64,000 bases of DNA, taken from Melitaea cinxia (Eukaryota; Arthropoda; Insecta; Lepidoptera; Nymphalidae). Location of the stretch: contig NC_059395.1 of the NCBI RefSeq assembly GCF_905220565.1, positions 10,891,289-10,955,288 on the forward strand. The letters are read 5' to 3'. This document shows positions 59,601-62,484 of the stretch, in pieces; the stretch's first letter is position 1; each line of letters starts with the position of its first letter. A program made the position numbers and the translations under genes. The notes under the pieces are model-generated. The model saw only the letters and a list, made by a program, of their open reading frames with translations. It did not search any database and was not told the origin of the DNA.

Positions 59601-62484
59601 TTGTCAAGTTGTGCCCCTTTGCCAGTCATTCTAAGTATTCAACAATATTTTTCGTGTTCTGTGATTTAAATGCGATTATATGTATCTTCACATTTTTAGT
59701 ATATTTTTAAAAACGGATGTCCAAATCACTACATAGTATAAAACAAAGTCGCTTTCTCTGTCCCTGCACATGTATGTACGCTTAAATCTTTAAAACTACG
59801 CAACGGATTTTGATGCGGTTTTTTTTAATAGATAGATTGATTCAAGAGGAAGGTTAATATGTATAATAACATCCATTAAATAGTGGAGAAATACTGTTAT
59901 TTTTAAGTTTTCTAATGTTATGTCGTAAATAATTATTTTTTTTCGCTTAAATTGCAAACGCAGGCTGAACCCTACGAGATTTATCAAAATAATGTACTAA
60001 GTATTGTACACATTGAAAAGGTCTACAGAAAACTCCGCGATGGTATATACCTATCTCTTATGGATATCCCACAATAACATTTTTTTGTCGTTTACTTTTT
60101 ACGACAAATAATGGCTAATTTTCGAAGCGATTTTAACCAATACAGCATTAATCCTTATCCAATTATAGTAGTTTATGCAACTGTCATATAATGAAGGGTA
60201 TTAAAACACGAGTGTGAGTTTATGAAACGAGCGCAGCGAGTTTCATAATAGTAACGAGTGTTTTAATACCCGTGTTATATGCAGTTGCATACACTACTTT
60301 ATCTTCACTAATGCAATTAATCAAACAACAAGAGTAAAAGCTGACAATAGTTTATTTATAATAATTGTTCAAATTTTGGATGGTACAATTTTGAAAGTTA
60401 ATGTTAATTATTGATCCAGCAGCTGTAGCGGTCGCGGGGCAAGCAGTAGAGCTCGTAGACGGAGTCGGAATAAGTTATTATATTCTTTTTCATATAATTT
60501 TCTAGATTTTTCTGGCAAAAGATTGTGAGTTAATTTTGTTGCCAATTCTAGAATATCCGGAGGCGTACAAATATCATCGTCGCTATCTATTTTTAACTTT
60601 TAATTTATTAAATTAAATTCACGCGTACGTGTATTGTCACAGTGATTTTGCCGCCATTAAAATCTAACCAATGAGAGCGCAGCTGCGCGCATGCGCGCGA
60701 TGTTATAATGAGATTTTACGATATCGATGTGGATATTATACCATCATGTGAAATTGCTTAAATTGAGTGTTTTGTTGTCTGCGCTATAACAGTAGTAATT
60801 ATAAGTCAAGTATTGGAAACATAAGTAGAATGTTACAACATTAGTGTAGATAAAATACCTTAAATATATTTTTTATTTAATATAGATCTATATGGACCTT
60901 TACAGCATATGATTTAAATGAATATTTTCGAAGATATTACAGATTTAAAAATCGCGGTACGTAGCGTTTGCGGCGGTTCCGGCCGGCTTTTACTCTAAGT
61001 TAACGCGTGCGGGCCACGGGCAGCAATGAATAAATCAAAACTACTGGATCGATTTTAATCATTTTTTCAGTGAATGTCATAGGCTATAATTATATTTTAT
61101 ACCCGTGCGAAGCCGGAGCGGGTCGCTAGTATTAAATAAATAAATAAATGTCTCTATAAAACCGATTAGCTCTAAGCCGATGTGGTATACCGAAATTAAC
61201 AATAACTGGTTTGCTTACAAACGAGAAAAAAAACGACTTCAATAACATCGACAAGACAAGAATACGACGTAGGTAGACTGCTGGTAAAACAGTCAATTAA
61301 ATATGCATATTAGAGATAACTTAAAGAGTACTCATCAGATCTTGATCAAATTTAAGTGGAACTATATGACAAGCACCACCTTCCTTTTCTTTATGGCCGA
61401 GTACTGTACATTGAAACAATAATTTACCTGTTTATAACAAACTACGTTAAATTATAACGTTTACATAACATGGTAAAATGTGTAACAAATTTGATCTTAA
61501 AAAGTAACTAATGGTGTCAAAAATGTTTCCTTACCTTGCTAAAATGTATCATAGACCAACAATCCTTGTATACAACCAACGTCATTGTAACAAAAACTTC
61601 GGTACAACTAATATATCTAATTTCCTTCAGTTTTGTTGTATCAAGGTTTTATTTTATTACAAAAAATTGTTTTTTATACTCAAAGCAAATTCAATCACAG
61701 GACTAAGTAAGGCGATCTTCATTGATGTATTACAATTTTATAGATATTTATAATAATAATTATTCTTACGCCAGATTTAACGGTATTTACTTAAAAGCTA
61801 GCAGTAACAATGTCTATTGAGTATCCATTAATTGTCCGCTACAGTTTACGCAATAACGTCAATAAACCTTTTTTTTATTTACAGCACTGACGCCCTGATT
61901 CAAAAATCAATACGTAAATTTTTCTCTGATTGTACTGTGCTGACAGTAGCGCATCGCTTGCACACAGTCGCGGATTCGGACCGAGTTGTTGTAAGTAATC
62001 TTTTTTGAGCTCATATCCTTTTCAGGACTTTTATTTAATAAAGGAATATTTAAAATTTTCTGATAATACTACTGTACAGACAAATTGGACTAAAGATCTT
62101 CGCGAGCGCAGTCGTAAACGACTGTTAACGTAAAAATAAATTATTATCTTCATAGGTTTAATAAAAAAGAAATTTATATTCTTTTCGAACATTTATCCTA
62201 AACGTCCTAAATAAATTCCTAAAATTAATATTATCAGATTAAAAATATTATAATGCATAGTTATGTAAAATTTTAGTACTATAATGTTTCTTTCGCAGGT
62301 AATGGAGGCAGGTCGAATTGTAGAGTGTGGTCACCCTCACGATTTGCTCCAAAACGAAAATGGTCACTTTACAAAAATGGTTAATCAGTTGGGTCCCGCT
62401 TCTGAACAAAGTCTACGCGAAACTGCGCATAACGCTTATTTACAACATATAAAATACGTCGACGCCGACGACCAAACGCAATAA
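11761..62484 (+). CDS. ABCC4-like: ABCC-subfamily (MRP4-like) ABC transporter, 23 visible exons, 5' end missing
   Basis: ATP-driven exporter of the plasma membrane, C subfamily, without the extra N-terminal TMD0. Exons, all GT-AG: 11761-12006, 12510-12717, 12823-13048, 13339-13495, 13720-13969, 14049-14294, 14662-14829, 27594-27732, 34171-34338, 36869-37006, 38396-38483, 39899-40031, 41625-41960, 42713-42902, 43208-43344, 45603-45743, 46985-47088, 47663-47952, 50752-50874, 51040-51162, 59108-59268, 61885-61990, 62299-62484. They encode about 1,353 residues, close to full ABCC4 length. NBD1 has Walker A GLVGSGK|S, LSGGQ and LLDDPLSAVD. NBD2 has GRTGAGKSS, FSAGQ and LVLDEATANVD. The first exon begins one base into a codon, so an upstream exon with the start Met (roughly 30-40 residues) is missing. 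Exon 8 carries a 1-nt insertion that creates a stop. Lepidopteran ABCC2/3 are close relatives; the paralogue is undecided. Confidence 0.93.
12510..12717 (+). CDS. ABCC transporter exon 2: TM1 end and TM2
   Basis: Flanked by tttttcag and gtcagt. It encodes the rest of TM1, an extracellular loop (AGEKTPETYKNAHIY), TM2 (FVLNFLSILTALMF) and the start of the long cytosolic helix with CVGMRVRIAACSILYRK, the conserved 'G-hydrophobic-R-hydrophobic-R' region of ABCC TMD1. It ends in phase 0. Confidence 0.92.
12823..13048 (+). CDS. ABCC transporter exon 3: coupling helix, TM3, TM4
   Basis: Flanked by cctatag and gtacat. It starts ILKLNRIGLSKTEAGQVINL with MSNDVNRFD, the hallmark first intracellular loop of ABCC proteins. 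Two hydrophobic helices follow (YIWVMPILVPLVSYLVW and VATLSALAVIFIQAVV). It ends one base into a Gly codon. Confidence 0.93.
13339..13495 (+). CDS. ABCC transporter exon 4: second intracellular loop
   Basis: Flanked by tttttag and gtgagt. It encodes the second coupling region: KIAKRTDQRVKVMSELVNGV, then QVIKMYAWEKPFEKLV. The 'D.R...M.E...G...IK.YAWE' pattern is diagnostic of the ABCC subfamily. No anomalies were seen. Confidence 0.94.
13720..13969 (+). CDS. ABCC transporter exon 5: TM5 and TM6
   Basis: Flanked by gttacag and gtaaat. It begins with KWEVKFILRTSYIKG and contains two membrane helices (FSIALSVFTERFILFAAVITFVVLG is the first hydrophobic block). It ends with LALAMAAESRVSIRRLE, the conserved end of TMD1 that leads into NBD1. 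Confidence 0.93.
14049..14294 (+). CDS. ABCC transporter exon 6: start of NBD1 up to Walker A
   Basis: Flanked by atttgtag and gtaaga. It begins DFLLLEEL, has a variable linker, then the first NBD1 strands (LVLSNLSASWQTNPIVHTLR). It ends exactly inside the Walker A P-loop, GLVGSGK, with the following Ser supplied by the next exon. The Walker A Lys that binds ATP phosphates is present. Confidence 0.95.
14662..14829 (+). CDS. ABCC transporter exon 7: Walker A end and Q-loop of NBD1
   Basis: Flanked by ccaccag and gtaaca. It starts STLLQVILGELPPAQGTISI, completing Walker A with Ser-Thr, and contains the Q-loop YASQEPWLF, where the Gln contacts Mg2+ and the membrane domain. It ends KLRYKK before a 12.8-kb intron. 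Confidence 0.94.
15881..16573. mobile_element. Possible hAT-like MITE
   Basis: The ends TAGGGATGTCC (15881) and GGGCATCCCTA (ending 16573) are imperfect inverted repeats. Both subterminal regions are rich in tatcgatatat/cgatatttcg words, as in some insect hAT-derived MITEs. An 8-bp target duplication is not clear. No transposase. An internal inverted pair, agtaaaacttctttac and gcagaagttttact, lies at about 16184 and 16328. Confidence 0.4.
18001..18450 (+). repeat. HINE-like repeat, full copy
   Basis: Both ends are present: tttttaaccgacttcaaaga at 18002 and gaagtcggtt plus hairpin gtttgccagcaaac near 18430, then acaattat. The internal block aggaaaccaggatctgatga is single-copy. Confidence 0.75.
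20588..22876. mobile_element. 2.3-kb foldback element with long terminal inverted repeats
   Basis: The left end attatgtacaaccctggaca and the right end tgtccagggttgtacataat are reverse complements. The match continues through ctaattaatggggttggggg, a G-rich tract and gcagactattttcgtgtaaa for more than 100 bp. Further inside, more inverted pairs occur (gacgtttaacgacatagaca and tgtctatgtcgttaaacgtc). The middle has a GC-rich block shared with 7590-8200 and a 70-bp minisatellite. There is no transposase ORF; the small ORFs at 20922-21659 are spurious. Confidence 0.8.
21660..22020 (+). repeat. About 70-bp minisatellite, five copies
   Basis: The monomer reads cgttaaacgtacttcttaag, ttagataggttagggtta, a variable T tract of 10-20, and gttaaacgaaactg. 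Length differences are mostly in the T tract. The motif gttaaacg recurs in both arms of the enclosing foldback. Confidence 0.85.
23990..24240. repeat. Imperfect CATA/ATAC simple repeat
   Basis: Low-complexity tracts such as acatacatacacataagcg and cagatacatatacatacata. The overlapping ORFs are made of Tyr/Cys/Val/Met repeats and are not genes. Confidence 0.8.
24598..25085 (-). pseudogene. 5'-truncated LINE: C-terminal end of a jockey/CR1-type RT ORF
   Basis: The - strand reads LEELLNKLERLQNLCIRFIY-like sequence, then RLKWLPIRLRRNLHLLCLLY, and ends AAKLWNSLPRKVRHSDSLSI with FKNRLYKHYLSL. This is the conserved terminal part of many insect non-LTR RT proteins (L..L...R......L and LWN.LP....S..FK..L). 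RT palm motifs are absent. The 3' UTR continues to the left of 24630. Confidence 0.75.
26120..26440 (-). mobile_element. LINE 3'-end fragment
   Basis: aaatcaaaatcaaaatcaaa followed by accgctttattcaatagc is the reverse complement of a common lepidopteran LINE tail (ttgaataaagcgg plus ttttga repeats). No conserved coding part was identified; the 65-residue ORF on the - strand is not recognisable. Confidence 0.45.
26579..26652. repeat. (ACGC)n microsatellite
   Basis: About 70 bp of cgcacgcacgc and cacgctcg variants, then cacacaaac. Confidence 0.95.
26808..27077 (+). repeat. HINE-like repeat, internally deleted copy
   Basis: Ends tttttaaccgacttagaaaa (26810) and gaagtctgtttttttttg plus gtttgcgagcaaacacaattat (in parts). 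The centre is shortened: the patch after gaaccgattttgatga jumps directly to taaggaaaccaggatctg. Confidence 0.75.
27594..27732 (+). CDS. ABCC transporter exon 8: NBD1 LSGGQ signature, with a 1-nt frameshift
   Basis: Flanked by cgtgtag and gtgagt. It reads VVTACALLRDFEQLPHGD, then GERGISLSGGQRARIGLARA, containing the intact ABC signature LSGGQ. The exon is 139 nt where its phases demand 138. After the RA codons the frame reads Leu-Leu-TAG (stop at 27726-27728), whereas the family has a Tyr-Arg-type ending before the exon junction. One extra base between about 27719 and 27725 explains this. It is either a real null mutation or polymorphism, or an assembly error; no alternative GT restores the frame. 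Confidence 0.88.
28342..28968 (+). repeat. HINE-like repeat, full copy with partly duplicated centre
   Basis: Ends tttttaaccgacttccaaaa and gaagtcggttttttttt plus hairpin gtttgcgagcaaac. The 'gggatcc...cgagggaaac' block occurs twice (about 28528 and 28665). Confidence 0.8.
29433..29765 (+). mobile_element. LINE 3'-end fragment ('tgtccagcagtggactg' tail)
   Basis: Starts ctgtgtggctacggtagtaa and contains gtgtcgtaagaggcgactaa, then ends tgtggaggcctttgtccagc and agtggactgtgataggctga. A second copy lies at 45207-45560. No ORF is conserved between the two, so this is untranslated retrotransposon tail. Confidence 0.7.
29873..32065 (-). pseudogene. RTE reverse transcriptase (C-terminal part of the broken ORF)
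   Basis: 730 residues, starting within the endonuclease SDHYMIG, so the annotated Met is internal. RT motifs run in order: KNNKAPGVDGIPAELWK (about 231-247), FVDFRKAYDSVD (361-372), GLKQGDALSPVLFN (419-432) and the catalytic GYADDLALL (459-467). The C-terminus has RLRWLGHVERMGEDRAVKRA and GRPRYRWRDMVEADL, typical of RTE. The reading frame is otherwise open, suggesting a young copy. Confidence 0.92.
32208..32948 (-). pseudogene. RTE endonuclease domain (N-terminal part of the broken ORF)
   Basis: 246 residues. An apurinic-type endonuclease fold is shown by RIASWNVRSL (Asn61), ALQEVRWPG (Glu90), YAPTE and VLGDFNAKIG (Asp197, Asn199), then NDNGLRLI. It nicks target DNA for reverse transcription. 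The frame ends at FPP-stop because of an extra base in a run of five C (G at 32212-32216 on the + strand). The final catalytic SDH lies in the next frame just upstream of the RT ORF. It resembles proteins often mislabelled 'craniofacial development protein 2-like' in insects. Confidence 0.88.
33335..34118 (+). mobile_element. Helitron with unrelated internal sequence
   Basis: The 5' side is gataaagcggaagactgtgt. The 3' end is caaattaacgcgggtgaatc then cgcggggcacagTTAG followed by T, a Helitron-type hairpin end. The middle (about 33490-34070) does not match the usual family body and may be captured or inserted sequence. The exact 5' end is uncertain. Confidence 0.5.
34171..34338 (+). CDS. ABCC transporter exon 9: Walker B, D-loop, H-loop of NBD1
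   Basis: Flanked by ttaaatag and gtgagt. It encodes ADIYLLDDPLSAVDTHVGKH: Walker B with Asp-Asp in place of Asp-Glu, as is usual for the non-hydrolytic NBD1 site of ABCC proteins, then the D-loop SAVD. The H-loop His is in RILVTHQLHHL. It is in phase 0 at both ends. Confidence 0.95.
35435..35878 (+). mobile_element. Complete non-autonomous Helitron
   Basis: Starts TCTATACATATAATAAAATG and ends gcgaagccggggcgggtcg with CTAG. The hairpin arms acccg/cgggt precede the end. It is 444 bp long without an ORF. It is the reference for the copy split by the LTR element at 2652-7342. Confidence 0.75.
36114..36369 (-). mobile_element. Complete non-autonomous Helitron
   Basis: On the - strand it starts TCACTACATAGTATAGAACA and ends ggcgggtcgCTAG. 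The flanks are A and T, the canonical Helitron insertion site. It is 256 bp long. A further Helitron 3' end in + orientation (cattgcacccgggagaagcc to ggttgctggt) follows at 36370-36416. Confidence 0.75.
36869..37006 (+). CDS. ABCC transporter exon 10: end of NBD1 and acidic linker
   Basis: Flanked by tttcgcag and gtaagt. It begins GEIDTQGTFDEVSKTKLFEE, the conserved C-terminal end of ABCC NBD1, then a Glu-rich stretch (EEETEED) and RGRLLRQRTMSIQ, a basic Ser/Thr-containing segment of the kind seen in regulatory linkers. A Helitron end lies 12 bp beyond the splice donor. Confidence 0.92.
37019..37230 (-). mobile_element. Helitron directly behind exon 10
   Basis: The 3' end on the - strand is gcgaagccggggcgggatg with CTAG at 37019-37022, only 12 bp after the exon boundary. 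The body has ttgaaatcggttcagtagtt. The 5' end is near taggaaagatttgatg (37200-37230), not exactly placed. Confidence 0.6.
37676..37999 (-). mobile_element. Complete non-autonomous Helitron (GCTGACCCGGC family)
   Basis: On the - strand it starts TCTAATATATAAAATTCTCG and ends with hairpin ggcaaaacaacgtttgcc, gggtcagCTAG. It is flanked by A and T. It is 324 bp long. A shorter sister copy lies at 48674-48847. Confidence 0.8.
38396..38483 (+). CDS. ABCC transporter exon 11: linker between NBD1 and TMD2
   Basis: Short 88-nt exon flanked by aattatag and gtaaca. It encodes a Ser/Glu-rich linker (SHSSVSTTAENAAEELEEEA). No domain is visible. It is joined in phase to its neighbours: it starts at a codon boundary and ends one base into a Gly codon. 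Confidence 0.85.
38484..39898 (+). other. ABCC intron, no recognised features
   Basis: 1.4 kb of AT-rich sequence. I see no repeat family, RNA gene or coding signal. Confidence 0.5.
39899..40031 (+). CDS. ABCC transporter exon 12: first helix of TMD2
   Basis: Flanked by tctgtag and gtatgc. It encodes GRVSGKVYMKYFRAGTGW followed by a hydrophobic helix and ATDLWLTYW, the typical opening of ABCC4-type TMD2 (V....Y..YF.AG and ..D.WL.YW). Confidence 0.93.
40032..41624 (+). other. ABCC intron with Helitron end and GC-rich repeat
   Basis: A Helitron-like 3' end in - orientation starts at 40072 (CTAGCTGCCCGGACTGACTT) and continues with ttggtcgagccattttcgag to about 40230. The GC-rich block 41196-41490 is listed separately. 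The rest is AT-rich and unassigned. Confidence 0.55.
41196..41490. repeat. GC-rich interspersed repeat, probable LINE piece
   Basis: It begins after a T tract: acgtggggaaaatccatcat, gccagagagttatgtcagac, accgcctggatggggcgaga and gtagggtggccttgttcaca. Base composition departs sharply from the surrounding intron. I associate such blocks with lepidopteran non-LTR elements, but no RT motif is present. Confidence 0.45.
41625..41960 (+). CDS. ABCC transporter exon 13: long N-glycosylatable extracellular loop, next TM helix
   Basis: Flanked by attacag and gtaatt. The largest exon seen (336 nt). Most of it is a Ser/Asn-rich loop of about 90 residues between the first two helices of TMD2, with seven N-X-S/T sequons (including NLS, NSS, NGS, NST, NLT and NMT). 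It ends in YMYVWATGILGCVIFTTGR, the start of the next helix. The loop is much longer than I would expect for MRP4 proteins. Confidence 0.9.
41961..42712 (+). other. ABCC intron, no recognised features
   Basis: AT-rich sequence of 752 bp without repeat or coding signal that I can name. The short intron 42903-43207 is also featureless. Confidence 0.5.
42713..42902 (+). CDS. ABCC transporter exon 14: TMD2 coupling loop
   Basis: Flanked by gattttag and gtatat. It encodes KLHNQMFSSIMSATMRFFDT followed by NPSGRILNRFSKDMGVIDE, the conserved third intracellular loop of ABCC transporters (FFDTNPSGRILNRFSKD). The reading is unambiguous. Confidence 0.96.
43208..43344 (+). CDS. ABCC transporter exon 15: TMD2 helices
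   Basis: Flanked by tttcgtag and gtaagt. Almost entirely hydrophobic: VFMVMIGILAMVAIVNPYML then GVCMYLWSILYL, ending HTAQAIKR. This matches the helix pair after the FFDTNPSGR loop. It ends two bases into the Arg codon. Confidence 0.92.
43840..44698 (-). repeat. HINE-like repeat copies
   Basis: A + strand 5' end fragment lies at 43840-43895 (tttttaaccaacttaaaaaa). A full - strand copy spans 44100-44698: it opens with tgtgtttgctcgcaaacg and ccgacttctattacatcg, and closes with agtcgaattgagaacctcct and ggaagtcggttaaaa. The internal acatgtataaattaaaaatt shows a small deletion relative to other copies. Confidence 0.75.
45000..45145 (+). mobile_element. SINE 3' part ('cccagcagtggga' tail)
   Basis: gtcaacccgcagatcagcgt, tctactcctcctatatgg and aaggcctgtacccagcagtg then ggatgatgcagact. 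It shares its tail with the SINE at 47150-47500. Confidence 0.6.
45207..45560 (+). mobile_element. LINE 3'-end fragment, second copy
   Basis: Matches 29433-29765: gtgtggctacggtactaaag, cgtgggtgtcgtaagaggcg, aacttgtggaggcctatgtc and cagcagtggactgtatagg, with a gatgatgat tail. It ends about 45 bp before exon 16; the 174-residue - strand ORF here is spurious. Confidence 0.7.
45603..45743 (+). CDS. ABCC transporter exon 16: TMD2 second coupling loop (GC-rich)
   Basis: Flanked by gtggcag and gtgcgt. It encodes RVEGVARSPVFSHVSASMAG, then LFTVRACGAQELLRAQFDDK, the conserved 'R.E...RSP.F.H...S..G...IRA' loop. Third positions are almost all G or C, in sharp contrast to neighbouring exons 15 and 17. 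Confidence 0.94.
46129..46391 (+). mobile_element. Non-autonomous Helitron
   Basis: Starts TCTATATTAATATTATAAAG and ends cacgcgaacgaaatcgcggg then aagaagCTAG. It is 263 bp long. An inverted copy of its last bases follows directly, making the palindrome 46379-46433. Confidence 0.65.
46379..46433. repeat. 55-bp palindrome at a Helitron 3' end
   Basis: GGGAAGAAGCTAG at 46379-46391 is mirrored by CTAGCTTCTTCCC at 46421-46433. The inner arms atataagtatata and tatatacttata leave only a 3-4 nt loop. Confidence 0.9.
46447..46770. mobile_element. hAT-like end and mariner-like fragment
   Basis: accagagattaccaaacttt (46451) resembles the CAGAGGTTCCCAAAC terminus of insect hAT elements. ttaggttagggaaaaagttt (46539) then cgtatt resembles a mariner terminal repeat, and the following ccattttgttctataacttg with tgccatctcgtaggtag fits mariner interior sequence. 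Both are truncated, with no transposase. Confidence 0.4.
46985..47088 (+). CDS. ABCC transporter exon 17: TMD2 helix
   Basis: Flanked by tttacag and gtaagc. It encodes WYLTLITNTAFSIYLSLISA plus LYVVVVSYTFLLLDDG, a membrane helix in the position of the fifth TMD2 helix. Codon use is AT-leaning. Phases link it to exons 16 and 18. Confidence 0.92.
47150..47500 (+). mobile_element. Complete SINE with tRNA-derived head
   Basis: A box ttggcgcaacgg (47163) and B box gggttcgatcccc (47213) form a pol III promoter. Body acatttgtattggccataca and gtctgggtgtttgtg; tail catggggaaagaggcctatg and cccagtagtgggatatt. It fills most of the intron between exons 17 and 18. The overlapping ORFs on both strands are spurious. 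Confidence 0.75.
47663..47952 (+). CDS. ABCC transporter exon 18: last TMD2 helix and start of NBD2 (GC-rich)
   Basis: Flanked by tttattag and gtgagg. It reads SGNVGLAISQGLILVNMVQH, then MMTEVVSQMISVERVLQFSK (the ABCC 'E..M.SVERV' motif), a Pro/Ala-rich segment (EAAAGPPAPRDWP), and the first NBD2 strand FKDLYLRYDREAEPVLRDLN. From about codon 8 onward the third positions are nearly all G/C. Confidence 0.95.
48674..48847 (-). mobile_element. Short non-autonomous Helitron (GCTGACCCGGC family)
   Basis: The - strand 3' end is aacaacgtttgcggggtcag then CTAG. The 5' end is TCTTATATTTAAAATTCTCA. It carries the same body segment (ggtccagtcgtttcggagga on +) as 37676-37999 but is about 150 bp shorter. 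Confidence 0.75.
49661..50440 (-). repeat. HINE-like repeat with duplicated internal block
   Basis: Begins with hairpin gtttgctcgcaaac and ccgacttcaattacatct; ends agtcgaattgagaatctcct and ggaagtcggttaaaa. The block from atcaaaatcggtacacccag to gatcccatcatcagatcctg occurs twice in tandem (about 49860-49960 and 50003-50090). Confidence 0.8.
50752..50874 (+). CDS. ABCC transporter exon 19: Walker A of NBD2
   Basis: Flanked by tttgtcag and gttaac. It encodes VGVVGRTGAGKSSLISALFR, containing the canonical P-loop GRTGAGKS, then LAPIDGHVLIDDVD. It is in phase 0 at both ends. Confidence 0.96.
51040..51162 (+). CDS. ABCC transporter exon 20: Q-loop of NBD2
   Basis: Flanked by ttttatag and gtaaag. 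It encodes DLRSRISIIPQEPVLFSASL and RYNLDPFDKYSDAEIWMALE. The Q-loop is IIPQEPVLF and is followed by the invariant R.NLDPF. It ends in phase 0 and joins VELK of exon 21 across the intron that holds the tRNA-like array. Confidence 0.96.
51680..52545 (+). pseudogene. 5'-truncated jockey-like LINE: RT C-terminus and tail
   Basis: The + strand reads LLGINVSSNINFGLCIESKA, then KKLGILNKVRQYFTPEQLLT and YQAQIRSCMEYCSHLCDGSA, a stop (52000 region), then after a frameshift IRTAKIYNALPASVFPTNYN and FKSRVNRHLLGK. This is the thumb and C-terminal region of a jockey-type RT; palm motifs are absent. It ends in a ttcttattcttattctt tail at about 52517. Confidence 0.75.
52939..53011 (-). tRNA. tRNA-like gene, copy 1 (anticodon GGT by position)
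   Basis: Read on the - strand this is a complete 73-nt cloverleaf. The acceptor stem CGTTCCA/TGGAGCG has one G-U pair; the D stem is GCTT/GAGC; the anticodon stem is TCGAC/GTCGA with a 7-nt loop ACGGTAT; the T stem GCGGG/CCCGC has loop TTCGAAT; the discriminator is G. A box TAGCTTAATTGG and B box GGTTCGAATCC are intact, and TTTTT lies 4 nt downstream as a pol III terminator. Position 33 is C, not the universal U, so decoding as Thr (ACC) is doubtful. Copies 2-18 share this description. Confidence 0.85.
53250..53322 (-). tRNA. tRNA-like gene, copy 2
   Basis: Identical cloverleaf to copy 1, exactly 311 bp further on, with the same C33 loop and T5 terminator. Confidence 0.85.
53561..53633 (-). 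tRNA. tRNA-like gene, copy 3
   Basis: Identical cloverleaf, 311-bp spacing. Confidence 0.85.
53872..53944 (-). tRNA. tRNA-like gene, copy 4
   Basis: Identical cloverleaf. The spacer on its left carries a variant, aggaattttaaac instead of aggaattctaaac, also found once in the + strand part (near 58216). Confidence 0.85.
54183..54255 (-). tRNA. tRNA-like gene, copy 5
   Basis: Identical cloverleaf, 311-bp spacing. Confidence 0.85.
54494..54566 (-). tRNA. tRNA-like gene, copy 6
   Basis: Identical cloverleaf. The spacer to its right has the variant cagcgactcg (54652) in place of cagagactcg. Confidence 0.85.
54805..54877 (-). tRNA. tRNA-like gene, copy 7
   Basis: Identical cloverleaf; the right-hand spacer has the cagcgactcg variant, as in copy 6. 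Confidence 0.85.
55116..55188 (-). tRNA. tRNA-like gene, copy 8
   Basis: Identical cloverleaf, 311-bp spacing. Confidence 0.85.
55427..55499 (-). tRNA. tRNA-like gene, copy 9
   Basis: Identical cloverleaf, 311-bp spacing. Confidence 0.85.
55738..55810 (-). tRNA. tRNA-like gene, copy 10
   Basis: Identical cloverleaf, 311-bp spacing. Confidence 0.85.
56049..56121 (-). tRNA. tRNA-like gene, copy 11
   Basis: Identical cloverleaf; the right-hand spacer has the cagcgactcg variant. Confidence 0.85.
56360..56432 (-). tRNA. tRNA-like gene, copy 12
   Basis: Identical cloverleaf; the right-hand spacer has the cagcgactcg variant, as in copy 11. Confidence 0.85.
56671..56743 (-). tRNA. tRNA-like gene, copy 13
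   Basis: Identical cloverleaf, 311-bp spacing. Confidence 0.85.
56982..57054 (-). tRNA. tRNA-like gene, copy 14
   Basis: Identical cloverleaf, 311-bp spacing. Confidence 0.85.
57293..57365 (-). tRNA. tRNA-like gene, copy 15 (last before the inversion)
   Basis: Identical cloverleaf. The spacer to its right runs about 200 bp and then stops at the inversion junction near 57565. Confidence 0.85.
57545..57620. repeat. Inversion junction of the tRNA-like array
   Basis: The - oriented unit stops in gtgttacccacaatta (to about 57565). The sequence continues as ttaatttttgatatgatatt, which is the post-tRNA spacer of a + unit, and then taattgtgggtaacac (57604 on) pairs with the left end. This leaves about 40 bp of unpaired loop between arms of roughly 900 bp, a potential giant hairpin or cruciform. 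Confidence 0.85.
57803..57875 (+). tRNA. tRNA-like gene, copy 16 (first on + strand)
   Basis: Same 73-nt gene in the opposite orientation, so the 5' sides of copies 15 and 16 face each other across the junction. Box A, box B and the downstream TTTTT are intact. Confidence 0.85.
58114..58186 (+). tRNA. tRNA-like gene, copy 17
   Basis: Identical + strand cloverleaf, 311 bp after copy 16. The spacer following it carries the aattttaaac-type variant (reverse strand), as next to copy 4. Confidence 0.85.
58425..58497 (+). tRNA. tRNA-like gene, copy 18 (last)
   Basis: Identical + strand cloverleaf. The unit is cut 21 bp after the gene, at 58518, where the 12-bp direct repeat GAGAATATATTT begins. 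Confidence 0.85.
59108..59268 (+). CDS. ABCC transporter exon 21: signature and Walker B of NBD2 (GC-rich)
   Basis: Flanked by gggtcag and gtacgt. It encodes VELKQSVSSLSAAVEAGGAN, the NBD2 signature NFSAGQRQLLCLARAAL (Phe-Ser instead of Leu-Ser, normal for MRP4-like NBD2), then LLVLDEATANVDP with the catalytic Glu. The stretch between SSL and GG is a few residues shorter than expected from relatives. Third positions are nearly all G/C. Confidence 0.95.
59269..61884 (+). other. 2.6-kb ABCC intron with SINE tail, Helitron and HINE-like fragments
   Basis: A 26-bp tandem duplication (gccacgtgcgcaactaaatt and atgtgc) lies at 59313-59370, just behind the exon 21 donor. A SINE tail follows at 59372-59465 (cagtggagcagcgtggagga, cctatgcccggttgtgggac). 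Fragments of the HINE-like family lie at 59485-59530 and 61205-61390. 61391-61884 shows nothing recognisable. Confidence 0.6.
59726..61129 (+). mobile_element. Helitron with inserted repeat
   Basis: Starts TCACTACATAGTATAAAACA and ends gaagccggagcgggtcg with CTAG, then T. Internal words ctacgcaacggattttgatg are typical of the family. About 60170-60830 does not match: it contains an inverted pair (gggtattaaaacacgagtgt and acgagtgttttaataccc, 60196-60282) and is probably a separate insertion. Confidence 0.6.
61885..61990 (+). CDS. ABCC transporter exon 22: H-loop of NBD2
   Basis: Flanked by tttacag and gtaagt. It completes DPN and reads TDALIQKSIRKFFSDCTVLT followed by VAHRLHTVADSDRVV. The switch His of the H-loop is in VAHRL. 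Confidence 0.96.
62299..62484 (+). CDS. ABCC transporter exon 23: C-terminus and stop
   Basis: Preceded by tttcgcag. It encodes VMEAGRIVECGHPHDLLQNE, the conserved NBD2 ending, then a variable tail finishing DADDQTQ and a TAA stop at 62482-62484. No PDZ-type C-terminal motif is evident. Confidence 0.95.
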   Translation, partial: VMEAGRIVECGHPHDLLQNENGHFTKMVNQLGPASEQSLRETAHNAYLQHIKYVDADDQTQ